Virus record (IMG/VR): IMGVR_UViG_3300044591_001807
Location: 1 to 25,597 of that record
Length of the DNA: 25,597 bases
Direction: 5' to 3' (one strand)
Source of the DNA: a virus
Shown here: positions 8,554 through 16,400 of the stretch, piece by piece
Layout: the number at the start of each line of letters is the position of its first letter
Numbering within the stretch: position 1 is the stretch's first letter
Notes under the pieces: generated by a model
Told to the model about the DNA's origin: nothing
The model's database searches: none
What the model saw: only the letters and a program-made list of their open reading frames with translations
Made by a program: the position numbers and the translations under genes

Positions 8554-9282
8554 TTATTCATATTTCTTGGGGACCCAAGTTTTTTGTTTGTAAACTCCAA
8601 ATTTTTCATTTCCAAGCTCGTCTTGCCTGTAAATTTTTGTATGAGCTTCATGCTTTTCAACCATTTCTTCTTGTGTAAAAAGGTTAACTTCAGACGTCCA
8701 TTCTTCTCTTTTATAAGGAAAAATTTGAGCGTAAGGAGTTCCTTTTTTAATAATACCTTGAAAAGTATTCTTTATAAAAAATGGCATAAGTCCTGGTGGC
8801 CCATACCTATCACTGTCAATTATACCGCTTGTAGTCAAAAAAGGCAGCTCAAAATGATTTATCGGATGTGTTATTAAAGCGCTATACCCCTCTGGCAAAG
8901 TAAATCCCCAGTTTGGATACCAATGATATGACTGCTTATAGTATCCATCTGGATAATAAAACTCACCCATATGAGGTCTAGAGTCACAAAATCCTTCAAA
9001 CCCCTTTTCTGGTTGAATATAAGTAACTTCATTATAGCTGGAAACAGCAACATCGCATGGAGTTGTTAACATATATCCAGATGAAAATACATCAAGTAGC
9101 GCTGGGCACGATTTAAATCCAGGGCCTTTTTTGTTTTTAGGTGGAAAATCTATAACCTTATTATCTTTGTCTGTCCAGTATTTACTGGCATTTAAAAACC
9201 AATTTGGGGTTGTTTTTTTTGCAGGAGACGGAGCGGTGTCCTTGTTATTATAAACTCTATTTGAATTAAAAACAATTTTCAT
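8554..9282 (-). CDS. Conserved phage protein, distant DUF6065-like relative
   Basis: 242 residues, no assigned function. Landmarks are CPALLDVFSSGYMLTTPCDV (about 59-78), ITHPINHFELPFLTTSGIID (about 137-156), and GIIKKGTPYAQIFPYKREEW (about 175-194). The ending G-x-P-x-AQIxP parallels the IKANEPFIAIMP segment of the neighbouring DUF6065-like protein, so the two are probably distant paralogues. No signal peptide or membrane helix is seen. It is embedded in the oxygenase cassette and its ATG overlaps the previous stop codon by 4 nt. This placement suggests a role in the same modification pathway, but nothing in the sequence proves it. Confidence 0.75.
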   Translation of the reverse strand: MKIVFNSNRVYNNKDTAPSPAKKTTPNWFLNASKYWTDKDNKVIDFPPKNKKGPGFKSCPALLDVFSSGYMLTTPCDVAVSSYNEVTYIQPEKGFEGFCDSRPHMGEFYYPDGYYKQSYHWYPNWGFTLPEGYSALITHPINHFELPFLTTSGIIDSDRYGPPGLMPFFIKNTFQGIIKKGTPYAQIFPYKREEWTSEVNLFTQEEMVEKHEAHTKIYRQDELGNEKFGVYKQKTWVPKKYE

Positions 9283-9995
9283 TTTGTTAAATCTTTAACT
9301 CCAAGCTTGATCGATTTAACTTCATGTTCCCCTAAATGGTTTCCCATGTAGTCTACAGCATCTCTATAGTAATCAGTCCATGTTCCTTCAGAATTTGCTT
9401 TTTCTGCTGCTTTCATGGCACCCTCCATTGTAAGCGGTATATCTCTTTTAATTAAAGGAGCATTTCTTTCTTCATCTAAATTAACTGTAGAATTATTTAA
9501 GTCTGTAAGAGATATTGGCATAATTGCAATAAATGGTTCATTCGCTTTTATTGTAATAGGGACAAAAGGTCTGGTAATTTTCCAGGCTACTGGTAGTGGG
9601 CCTTCAAAAAAAGATGTACTTAATATACTAGTAACCGCACTTGCCCCATCTGTAAAACTATTTGGAACTGGAAAGGAAAGAAGGCTATAGTTTTTATCAG
9701 TGACAAAACGTAGGTTAGTTTTAAAATTAATTGTTGCGTGTCCCCTACCCGTTTCACAATATTTTTCTCCCTGAAGGACTTTAACGTTATCTGGATAAGT
9801 ACTAGTAATTCCATCCCACATAAATGTTATATCTTCAGGGAAAGATAGCCCCCAGCCAACCTGGTTACTTAAAGTTAAAGGGAAACATCTATATGCATGC
9901 TTATGGGTAGTTTCGTCCATCCAATTTCTTTTTGCAGAAAGTGGAACTATGTTTGCAGAAAAATCTGAAACTTTATAAGCATTTAAATTAATCAA
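9279..9995 (-). CDS. DUF6065-like conserved phage protein
   Basis: 238 residues. HAYRCFPLTLSNQVGWGLSF (about 33-52), followed by WDGI, GRGHATINF and WKITRPFVPITIKANEPF, matches what I recall of the DUF6065 family, whose function is unknown. The predicted fold is beta-rich and soluble. The best start is TTG at 9995: a GGAAGAG ribosome binding site lies a suitable distance upstream and no in-frame ATG occurs early in the protein. It overlaps the preceding oxygenase gene by 8 nt and the following gene by 4 nt. As it sits in the middle of six oxygenases, a structural or recognition partner role is possible; this is inference. Confidence 0.75.
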   Translation of the reverse strand: MINLNAYKVSDFSANIVPLSAKRNWMDETTHKHAYRCFPLTLSNQVGWGLSFPEDITFMWDGITSTYPDNVKVLQGEKYCETGRGHATINFKTNLRFVTDKNYSLLSFPVPNSFTDGASAVTSILSTSFFEGPLPVAWKITRPFVPITIKANEPFIAIMPISLTDLNNSTVNLDEERNAPLIKRDIPLTMEGAMKAAEKANSEGTWTDYYRDAVDYMGNHLGEHEVKSIKLGVKDLTK

Positions 9996-10743
9996 CTGAT
10001 TTCTCTTCCATTAATTGTTCTGCTGGCTTAAACTTTTTCCCTTCAGTAATATGATTATATTCATAGCTAGCTTCAATTTCTCTGTACAGTGGTGTATGTG
10101 GAGCCTCTTGATAATCTAGCATGGTTACAATTGCATATTTTGTTCCTGATGTTACTGGCATTGCAGCATGAGAATATATAAAGGAAGATGGGAAAAGATA
10201 AAGGTCTCCAGCTCTTGGCTTTACCTTAACGCCAAGCTTGTCAAAAAATAACTCTCCTCCTTCGTAATCGTCGTTTATGTATCCAACTGAAGATAAAACG
10301 CAAACGTAGGAGTACCCGTGATCTGAGTGAACATTAAAGTGTTGATTTTTACCATACTTAATAAAATTAAAAGCTTCCCAATAATTCAATGGTGGAATTT
10401 GAAACATATTCATGTAGTCATAAACTGCTGAAAGTTGAGCAGCCTTTGACTCTCTCCAAATACTGCGTAGCTCAAATTCTTCTTCTGTGAAGTCTTCTGG
10501 CTCGACGTGTGTTCCGTTACCAAGCATTAAGGATCCGCCTTGGTTTTCTTTAATCTTGAAATCCCAAGCATCTCTATAATCTTTATTTAGGGTGTCGTAT
10601 CCAGTCTGAGCAAGGTTCCAGTGTTTCTTGCCTTGTGTTTTAGAAAGAACAGATTCTAGTCTAGTGTCTAAATTATATTCTTTTTTAAATACATCTCTAT
10701 ATACAATAATTCCTGGATAAATTGTTTCTGCATTTGGTAGCAT
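9988..10743 (-). CDS. 2OG-Fe(II) oxygenase, prolyl 4-hydroxylase-like (5 of 6)
   Basis: 251 residues. The iron triad is His139 and Asp141 (NVHSDHGYSY) and His192 (IYSHAAMPV); Lys202 is the 2-oxoglutarate ligand. YINDDYEGGELFF (155-167) and VKPRAGDLYLFPSS (174-187) are clear. It is closely similar to the preceding copy at 10744-11370: both share YGK-Q-F-HSD, the FPSSFIYSH motif and the SGTKY...VTMLDY ending, pointing to a tandem duplication. Compared with that copy it has an insertion around residues 66-100 (ENQGGSLMLGNG and the following acidic stretch). The ATG at 10743 directly follows the stop of the previous gene and has an AAGGAG ribosome binding site. Confidence 0.92.
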   Translation of the reverse strand: MLPNAETIYPGIIVYRDVFKKEYNLDTRLESVLSKTQGKKHWNLAQTGYDTLNKDYRDAWDFKIKENQGGSLMLGNGTHVEPEDFTEEEFELRSIWRESKAAQLSAVYDYMNMFQIPPLNYWEAFNFIKYGKNQHFNVHSDHGYSYVCVLSSVGYINDDYEGGELFFDKLGVKVKPRAGDLYLFPSSFIYSHAAMPVTSGTKYAIVTMLDYQEAPHTPLYREIEASYEYNHITEGKKFKPAEQLMEEKSVD

Positions 10744-11370
10744 TTAATTTGACTCCTTCTTATGCTTTTTGTCAATATAGTCATCATATTCTTTTGAATG
10801 GGCATCATCGTTATAGTCTAACATGGTGACAAAAGAATACTTGGTTCCAGAATTTACTGGAAGAGCTATGTGAGAATAAATAAATGAAGATGGAAATATA
10901 ATTAAATCACCAGCTTTAGGCTCTATGTGTAAATCAAATTTAGGGAAAAACAATCCTCCGCCAGTATAGTTATCATTAGGATATCCTACCAAAGAAACGG
11001 CGGATTTGTATGACCAACCGTCGTCTGAATGCTCCTTAAAATATTGTCCTTTTCCATACTTTACAACATTTGTCCATTCCCAAAAATCCATTCTAATACT
11101 ATACATTTCGCAGTAATCTAGCACGGCTTCTTTTTGACAATTATATATGTCATTATATATATCTATATATTCTGGTAAATTATACATCTTGAGATCTTGG
11201 CAATCTCTATACTCTAGATCCTGATCTTCTAAGCATACGGTAGCTGTATTCCATTTTAAAACACCAGAATCTACCTTATCTTCAATTCTTTGAATTAAGT
11301 TTAAATCTTCTGGGAAAGAATTTGGGTATTTCCATATGCCAGGATATAGTTGTTGTTTATTATATATCAT
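10744..11370 (-). CDS. 2OG-Fe(II) oxygenase, prolyl 4-hydroxylase-like (6 of 6)
   Basis: 208 residues, the first gene of the oxygenase cassette. The iron ligands are His114 and Asp116 (KEHSDDGWSY) and His167 (IYSHIAL), with Lys177 for 2-oxoglutarate. The usual YEGGE is changed to YPNDNYTGGGLFF (130-142), the only copy lacking the acidic residue there. The FPSSFIYSH and VTMLDYNDD segments show a close relationship to the next copy. It has no Shine-Dalgarno sequence; a strong promoter-like TTGACT-N17-TATTAT ends 6 nt before the ATG. The mRNA is therefore probably leaderless, and the whole cassette (11370 to 5716) can be transcribed from here. Confidence 0.92.
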   Translation of the reverse strand: MIYNKQQLYPGIWKYPNSFPEDLNLIQRIEDKVDSGVLKWNTATVCLEDQDLEYRDCQDLKMYNLPEYIDIYNDIYNCQKEAVLDYCEMYSIRMDFWEWTNVVKYGKGQYFKEHSDDGWSYKSAVSLVGYPNDNYTGGGLFFPKFDLHIEPKAGDLIIFPSSFIYSHIALPVNSGTKYSFVTMLDYNDDAHSKEYDDYIDKKHKKESN

Positions 11371-11376
11371 AAATAC

Positions 11377-11405
11377 ATAATATCATATTTAAAAAACCTA
11401 GTCAA
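11377..11405 (-). promoter_or_regulatory. Leaderless-type promoter of the oxygenase cassette
   Basis: On the minus strand TTGACT (11400-11405, five of six consensus bases) is followed after 17 nt by TATTAT (11377-11382) with an extended TGA before it. The ATG of the first oxygenase starts 6 nt later at 11370. The -35 box overlaps the stop codon of the preceding FN3-Hint gene. No ribosome binding site is present. This is the best formed of the leaderless promoter candidates in the window. Confidence 0.65.
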
Positions 11406-12957
11406 TAGTATCTTGTAGGGTTTTACATCCGTTGTAGGCTAGCATTGACTCTGCAATTAATAGCCCCCAAGGTTCTCTATAAATCAAATACACCTTGGTG
11501 TCCTTTTTAACAATTTCAACCTTTTCAACATCTATAAATTCTAATTCATTGTCTTTATAGGATACAATTTGATCGCCTTGTTTTAATTTAGAGCTTGTAA
11601 TAAATTTGTATTTATTTGCTCTTTTTATTAAAATCTGTTCTTGTGTTGATAAATCATACTTTTCTTCATCATTTATTCTAACAATTGAAGCGTAGTCTTG
11701 TTCATTAATATCAAAGACTGTTGACTCAATGTAAGAAACATTTTCTAAAGAATCAGAGTTCCATGCATCTACAAGAGATATGCATTTCTTTGAAACTGAA
11801 CCAATAGTACAGTTTGGATCACCTTCTGGAATTTCGTCAAAGACTGCAGTTATAAGAATGTCGCCATTAACAATTTCTTTAGCTTTCTTATATCCGTCTT
11901 TTGTTAAGACGTTAGTGTTTTCTGGAATACAAAATCCTGGAGGACCAAAGAATCTAGGTGGCGAGAAGAATCCTGGAGGACCAAAAAATGTTGGTGGAGC
12001 AAAGAATCTCGGTGGGCTGAAGAACAGCGGCGGGCTGAAGAATCTAGGTGGGGTAAAGAACAGCGGTGGCACAAAGAATCTTGGCGGGGTGAAGAACAGC
12101 GGCGGGCTGAAAAACAGCGGTGGGCTAAAGAATAGTGGTGGCACGAAGAACAGCGGCGGGCTGAAAAACAGCGGCGGGCTGAAAAACAGCGGCGGGCTGA
12201 AGAATAGTGGTGGGCTGAAAAATAGTGGTGGGGCAAAGAACAGCGGTGGGGCGAAAAATAGTGGTGGTGCAAAGAATCCTGGAGGAGAGAAGAATGTTGT
12301 AACCTGATTAGATGTTGTTGGTGTTGAGTTTCCGTTTGCATTTACGGCAACTACGGTATAAGACTGGGTTGTTCCCATTGTTTCTCTGATATTAATTGTT
12401 GTTGCTGGTGGATTTCCAACAACCTCATATGGAGATGCTAATCCTCCTGGTTGAGCAGAGCTGTCTGAAGAAGTAATTATATACTTAGTTAAAGGCTTGC
12501 CTCCAGAAGTTGAAGCAGACCATGAAACAGTGTCTTGTCCTCTTAAATCGGTTGTGCTATGTCCTGGACCAGTTGTATTAGATGTTGAAGTTACTGTTGC
12601 TGGAGCAGCTGGAACTGTAGTAAATGTAACAGAAGATGAAGCAGCTGATGCTTCTGACTGACCATTAGCATTTGTTGCTTTTACTGTAGCTGTACCAACA
12701 GCTCCTTGAGGAATACCAATAACCGTAATAGGCGAAGATGTTCCAATTTCTGAAAATGATCCTTGTGCGCCACAATTTACAACAACTGTATAGCTTATAA
12801 TTGGTAACTGATCTGGTGGATAATCAAAAGATACTACTGCTGCTGCATTATTAAATGGGCGATTCGTTCCAACATCTGTTAGAGTTACATTGATAGGTGG
12901 TACTGGTAATTCAAAATCACCAGATAATTGAGCTCTTCTACCAACTTTTTTTGCCAT
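11398..12957 (-). CDS. FN3 - (FFxPPx)20 - Hint domain virion-like protein
   Basis: 519 residues with three parts. Residues about 16-221 are two fibronectin type III-like domains (ISYTVVVNCG, TVKATNANGQ; LTKYIITSSD, SYTVVAVNANGN). Residues 222-341 are twenty hexapeptides FFxPPx with x = S, A, V, T or G and then L, R, G or T. Residues 343-509 form a Hint domain, the autoprocessing fold of inteins and hedgehog proteins. It begins with Cys343 in FCIPENTNVLTKDGYKKAKE, then VNGDIL (363-368), SSKLKQGDQIV (455-465) and LIAESMLAYNGC (500-511). The catalytic block-B His seems replaced by Gln441 (TQEQ), and the terminal His-Asn is Tyr508-Asn509 before Gly. N-terminal cleavage or a thioester step may remain; full splicing looks doubtful. 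It lies between fibre genes and the prolyl hydroxylase-like cassette. An AAAGG ribosome binding site precedes the ATG. Confidence 0.85.
   Translation of the reverse strand: MAKKVGRRAQLSGDFELPVPPINVTLTDVGTNRPFNNAAAVVSFDYPPDQLPIISYTVVVNCGAQGSFSEIGTSSPITVIGIPQGAVGTATVKATNANGQSEASAASSSVTFTTVPAAPATVTSTSNTTGPGHSTTDLRGQDTVSWSASTSGGKPLTKYIITSSDSSAQPGGLASPYEVVGNPPATTINIRETMGTTQSYTVVAVNANGNSTPTTSNQVTTFFSPPGFFAPPLFFAPPLFFAPPLFFSPPLFFSPPLFFSPPLFFSPPLFFVPPLFFSPPLFFSPPLFFTPPRFFVPPLFFTPPRFFSPPLFFSPPRFFAPPTFFGPPGFFSPPRFFGPPGFCIPENTNVLTKDGYKKAKEIVNGDILITAVFDEIPEGDPNCTIGSVSKKCISLVDAWNSDSLENVSYIESTVFDINEQDYASIVRINDEEKYDLSTQEQILIKRANKYKFITSSKLKQGDQIVSYKDNELEFIDVEKVEIVKKDTKVYLIYREPWGLLIAESMLAYNGCKTLQDTID
11935..12294 (-). 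repeat. 18-bp coding tandem repeat, 20 units
   Basis: Twenty consecutive 18-bp units encode the FFxPPx hexapeptides of the FN3-Hint protein. On the plus strand the units read roughly GGCGGGCTGAAGAACAGC, with variation at the codons for residues 3 and 6. The middle units are nearly identical at DNA level while the outer ones are more divergent, the pattern left by slippage or unequal exchange at the centre. Unit number may thus vary among relatives without a frameshift, since 18 is a multiple of three. Confidence 0.97.
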
Positions 12958-12971
12958 TTAAATAACCTTTC

Positions 12972-13472
12972 TTAAGCTGTTAAATCACCGAATAGAAGCC
13001 ATGTGTTGGCGTCACGCTTTAAAATTGTTGCCATTGACCATTGAAATCTTAATTTTCTACCTGGAGTAAAGTTTAAAGTTACACCAGTAGCGGCTACAAC
13101 GGTAGTTTGGCCTGTTCCAGATTGCAAAATATCTATGGTTGTTCCAATTGGAAAGTCTACAACAGAATCAAGAGGTATCGTAAAGTTATTTGCAACCTGC
13201 ATTCTGATGTCAATAATTGTGTCTCTTTCATCTAAACTGCTAAGGGTATATGGAAAATATTTAGTGCTAATTCTTGTTAAAGAAGGCACTGCTATTTTAT
13301 CCTGAACACCATCTTGAAATCTTACTGTACCGCCTGAAAGATCAAGGGTTCCCTTTAGCTGGATATTTCCAGCTAAAGTTGTTTCCCCCTGAAATCCAGC
13401 ACGTTTATTTACAGATAGCGAGTTGACCTGAAGGTCTTCGTCGGTGTTAAACTTACCCTTGTTGAGAGCCAT
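12972..13472 (-). CDS. Tail-associated beta-rich protein
   Basis: 166 residues, unknown function. The N-terminal third (NTDEDLQVNSLSVNKRAGFQ) has the short repeated beta pattern of fibre shafts (TTLAGNIQLKGTLDLSGGTV). The C-terminal part (GTTIDILQSGTGQTTVVA, then KLRFQWSMATILKRDANTWL and GDLTA) is a module I associate with fibre and baseplate proteins of aquatic phages. No membrane segment is seen. The gene sits between the 1004-aa protein and the FN3-Hint protein and has an AAGGTAAAA ribosome binding site. It is probably a small fibre tip or attachment protein, inferred from position and composition. Confidence 0.65.
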   Translation of the reverse strand: MALNKGKFNTDEDLQVNSLSVNKRAGFQGETTLAGNIQLKGTLDLSGGTVRFQDGVQDKIAVPSLTRISTKYFPYTLSSLDERDTIIDIRMQVANNFTIPLDSVVDFPIGTTIDILQSGTGQTTVVAATGVTLNFTPGRKLRFQWSMATILKRDANTWLLFGDLTA

Positions 13473-13481
13473 AGTTTTACC

Positions 13482-16400
13482 TTATGCCTGAGCCTCTGTC
13501 CAAGATAGTCGTCCGAACACTGATGCTGTTGATGAACCAATGTTCTGTACAACAATAGTTAGAACGTCTGGACCATCTGGATAGATGTTGGCGTTAGCAG
13601 CTGATCCGCCACCGCCGAGGATTGAGTTACCAAGATCTCTAACTCCCGATAGGTCGATTGAGTTTGCTCCAGATCCTACGAAGAATCCTGCTGTAACTTC
13701 ACCACCAGCTACTGTAACGTTACCAGCAGATTGATAATCTGCAATCTGAGACAGTGAGGAGTTAGCAACGTTTGCAGCGTTACCGACTGCGTTTGTCCAA
13801 GTTGTTGAAGCCGAAGGTACACCATTAAGTATCGCTGTTACCAAAAGATTGGCGTTAGATGTTGAGGTTGTAACGTCAAGTGCTCTTAGCGTCAGCTGCA
13901 TTCTATTAATAAGTTCTCTTGCACCAAATGTTGATGCGATACCGTTATCTACAGAAGGTGCTACACGAATTGAAAACAGTGCTCTTGATTGCCCTGCTGC
14001 AATTGCGGTTGAACTTCTCTGTCCATATGTAAAGACGAGAGATTTATCATCATCATATCTTCCGTCCATAATAACTGAGGTACCCCAGTGTGATATGGAT
14101 GCTGAGAATGATGGATACGCTAGCTCTACCATTGTTGGAGCAACTGCGTCAAATGTAAACAATTGCGCTGATGTAGCTCCCATTGGCGCTGCGATTACTC
14201 CTGTTGGGTTTGCATCAAGTGCTGCCTTGCTTGTTTTAATTGTATTTCCATTGATAGCTGCAATAAATGTACCTTCTGGATATAAATCGTTAATAAGTCT
14301 CATTCCAACTTGTAGGTTGGCTGAGCTAGAAACTGTTCCTATAGAAGAACCAGATGCCTGAGTGATATTGATAGAGGCTTCTCCAGCTTTTCCTCTTGTA
14401 AGACCAGTAAATGATGTAGCAGATTTTCCAGAATAGTTTACATACTCAACATTAGTGTTGTCTTTAATTGCTAAAGTACCAGTTGGAGGGAAACCTGCTG
14501 TTGATCTTACTGCTAACGCCAAATCTGTGGTCAAAACAGTTTGTGTGGTTGCTGTATATGGAGGTGTTGTTGAAGACTCGTAGCGAGCTGGAAGGTTTCC
14601 GCTTCGCATATAGGCTTCTGTATTTACGTTATTGTTTGGCATCTTGTGGCAATAAATAACGTCACCCTTCGGACCTCTTACACCCCAACGTACGAAACCA
14701 GCTCCATACCAAGTATAGTCAATATAAAACATCTGCATCTTTGAAAGATCGATATTGTATTGAGATGGTCCTGTTCCATCTAGCTTATCAATATTAAATG
14801 ATGACTGTGGAATTTTTGTTTCTTGAGTTTTTGAAATTATTGCAAATTGAGTAGTAGCACCACGATAAGCAGGGCTAATAGTCATAGATGTATCATTTTG
14901 AATTGCAATAACTTTGTAAGACTGTCCTCTAATTACAATATAATCTCCTGGGATTAATTGCTTAGAGAAAAATGTTGGGAAGTAAGCACTTGACTGTGTG
15001 ATGGTTGCTCCACCAAAGTTAGCATTTACTTTTCCAGATAGCTGGAATGTAGAGTTTCTGCGAACTGCATTTAGTGTAGTTCCATCGTACTCCCAGTATA
15101 GACCGTTTTGATTATCAAACATTCCAAGTCTATTTTGGCATCCATACCATGACTCTACAGAAGCAAAAAAGTCTCCTGTTGCAATTGAAGATGAAGGTAT
15201 AGACAGTGCGTTATACTGGAACTTATCATCAGAAATTACGCTTTGAATTTCAAATGTTCCGTTGTATTCTGTCTGAGTACATCCGCCAATCTTAATCATA
15301 GTTCCTGGCTGTAAATTGTGCTTTTCTTTTGTTTGAACTGTTACAACAACTGTACCGTTGCTTTGGATATTTTCAATTCCTGCATAAGGCTTTAGAATTG
15401 TACCAGAAGAAGCCTGTAGGCCCTTACCAGATTGATATCTAAAGTAACGTCGAGTTTGACGAATACATGATGCATAATTTGAACCAGCATTTGTTCCAAA
15501 GATAACTCCGCCGTCATTTGGTCTATGTGCAAACTGTGATTGTGGTCTTACATAAATTATTGCTCCACCGCCAACAGTTCCTGTTGGGGCTACTGCGTGA
15601 TAGTAAGAAAATGTTTGTGGGCCAGTAATTTGAGCAACCTCTTGATTACCATTTGGAGGGTTAGTTGTTGCTGTTGCACCAATTACTACAATTTCATTAC
15701 CTATCGCAAGTCCGTGAGGAATTGTTGTTGTTACGGTAATTTTTCTTCCGCTATATGTAAATGAAGGGCTTCCGCCAATTGCTGATCCAGTAAAGACATC
15801 TCCTTGAACAACAAGTGTCTTATTTGGATCTAGAATTGCTTCAATTCCACTTCGGTTTACAGCATTTGCTGTATAGCTAAATGTTGATCCTCCGCCACCT
15901 GACTCAATAATAAAGTTACCATTTGCAGCTGTTAGATAAGTGTCAACTACGGTAATTGAAGTTCCGTTTGCTGGGGCAACACCAGAGCTAAGTGTTATTG
16001 AAACTGTTTTTGAGTTATTAGGAAAGCTAATTGCAGAAATGTTTGGGATTGGAGTTGGGCGAGCATAAGAATATGGTCTGTTGTTATAAAGTCCCAAGTT
16101 TTCCCATTTTGTTTGCTGAATACCATACTCAAAGTCGGTATCAATTAGAGCCTGTGGCTGAGTGACACGAAGCTTATTTGTTGTGTCTAACAAAACCTCT
16201 GCTGGCATAAATGTTTCTGAATGGTCATCAATTGTAATCTGAAGTTTATCAGTAGAACTCATTGATGCTGTATTGTATTCTAGAACAAGCGTAGTGTTTT
16301 CCACCATTGCTGAGCTTGTGCTTGTATTGTATGAAGTGCATCCCAAGCTAGGATCTGAAAAATTATAAATAACCTGATTGGTTGTTACGTTTGTAATCAA

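Noticed and set aside
11935-12294. Possible CRISPR array
   Set aside because: The 18-bp units are directly adjacent, with no unique spacers of 25-40 bp, and they are translated as FFxPPx.
11780-12307. Plus-strand open frame of 175 codons with repeated GGxKNS units
   Set aside because: It is the antisense reading of the 18-bp FFxPPx repeats; a repeat with no stop in one frame gives long open frames in others. It has no ribosome binding site, and the minus-strand gene has clear domains.
11904-12341. Minus-strand 145-codon frame rich in His, Ser and Arg
   Set aside because: A shifted frame of the same repeat array inside the FN3-Hint gene; composition is a by-product of the repeat.
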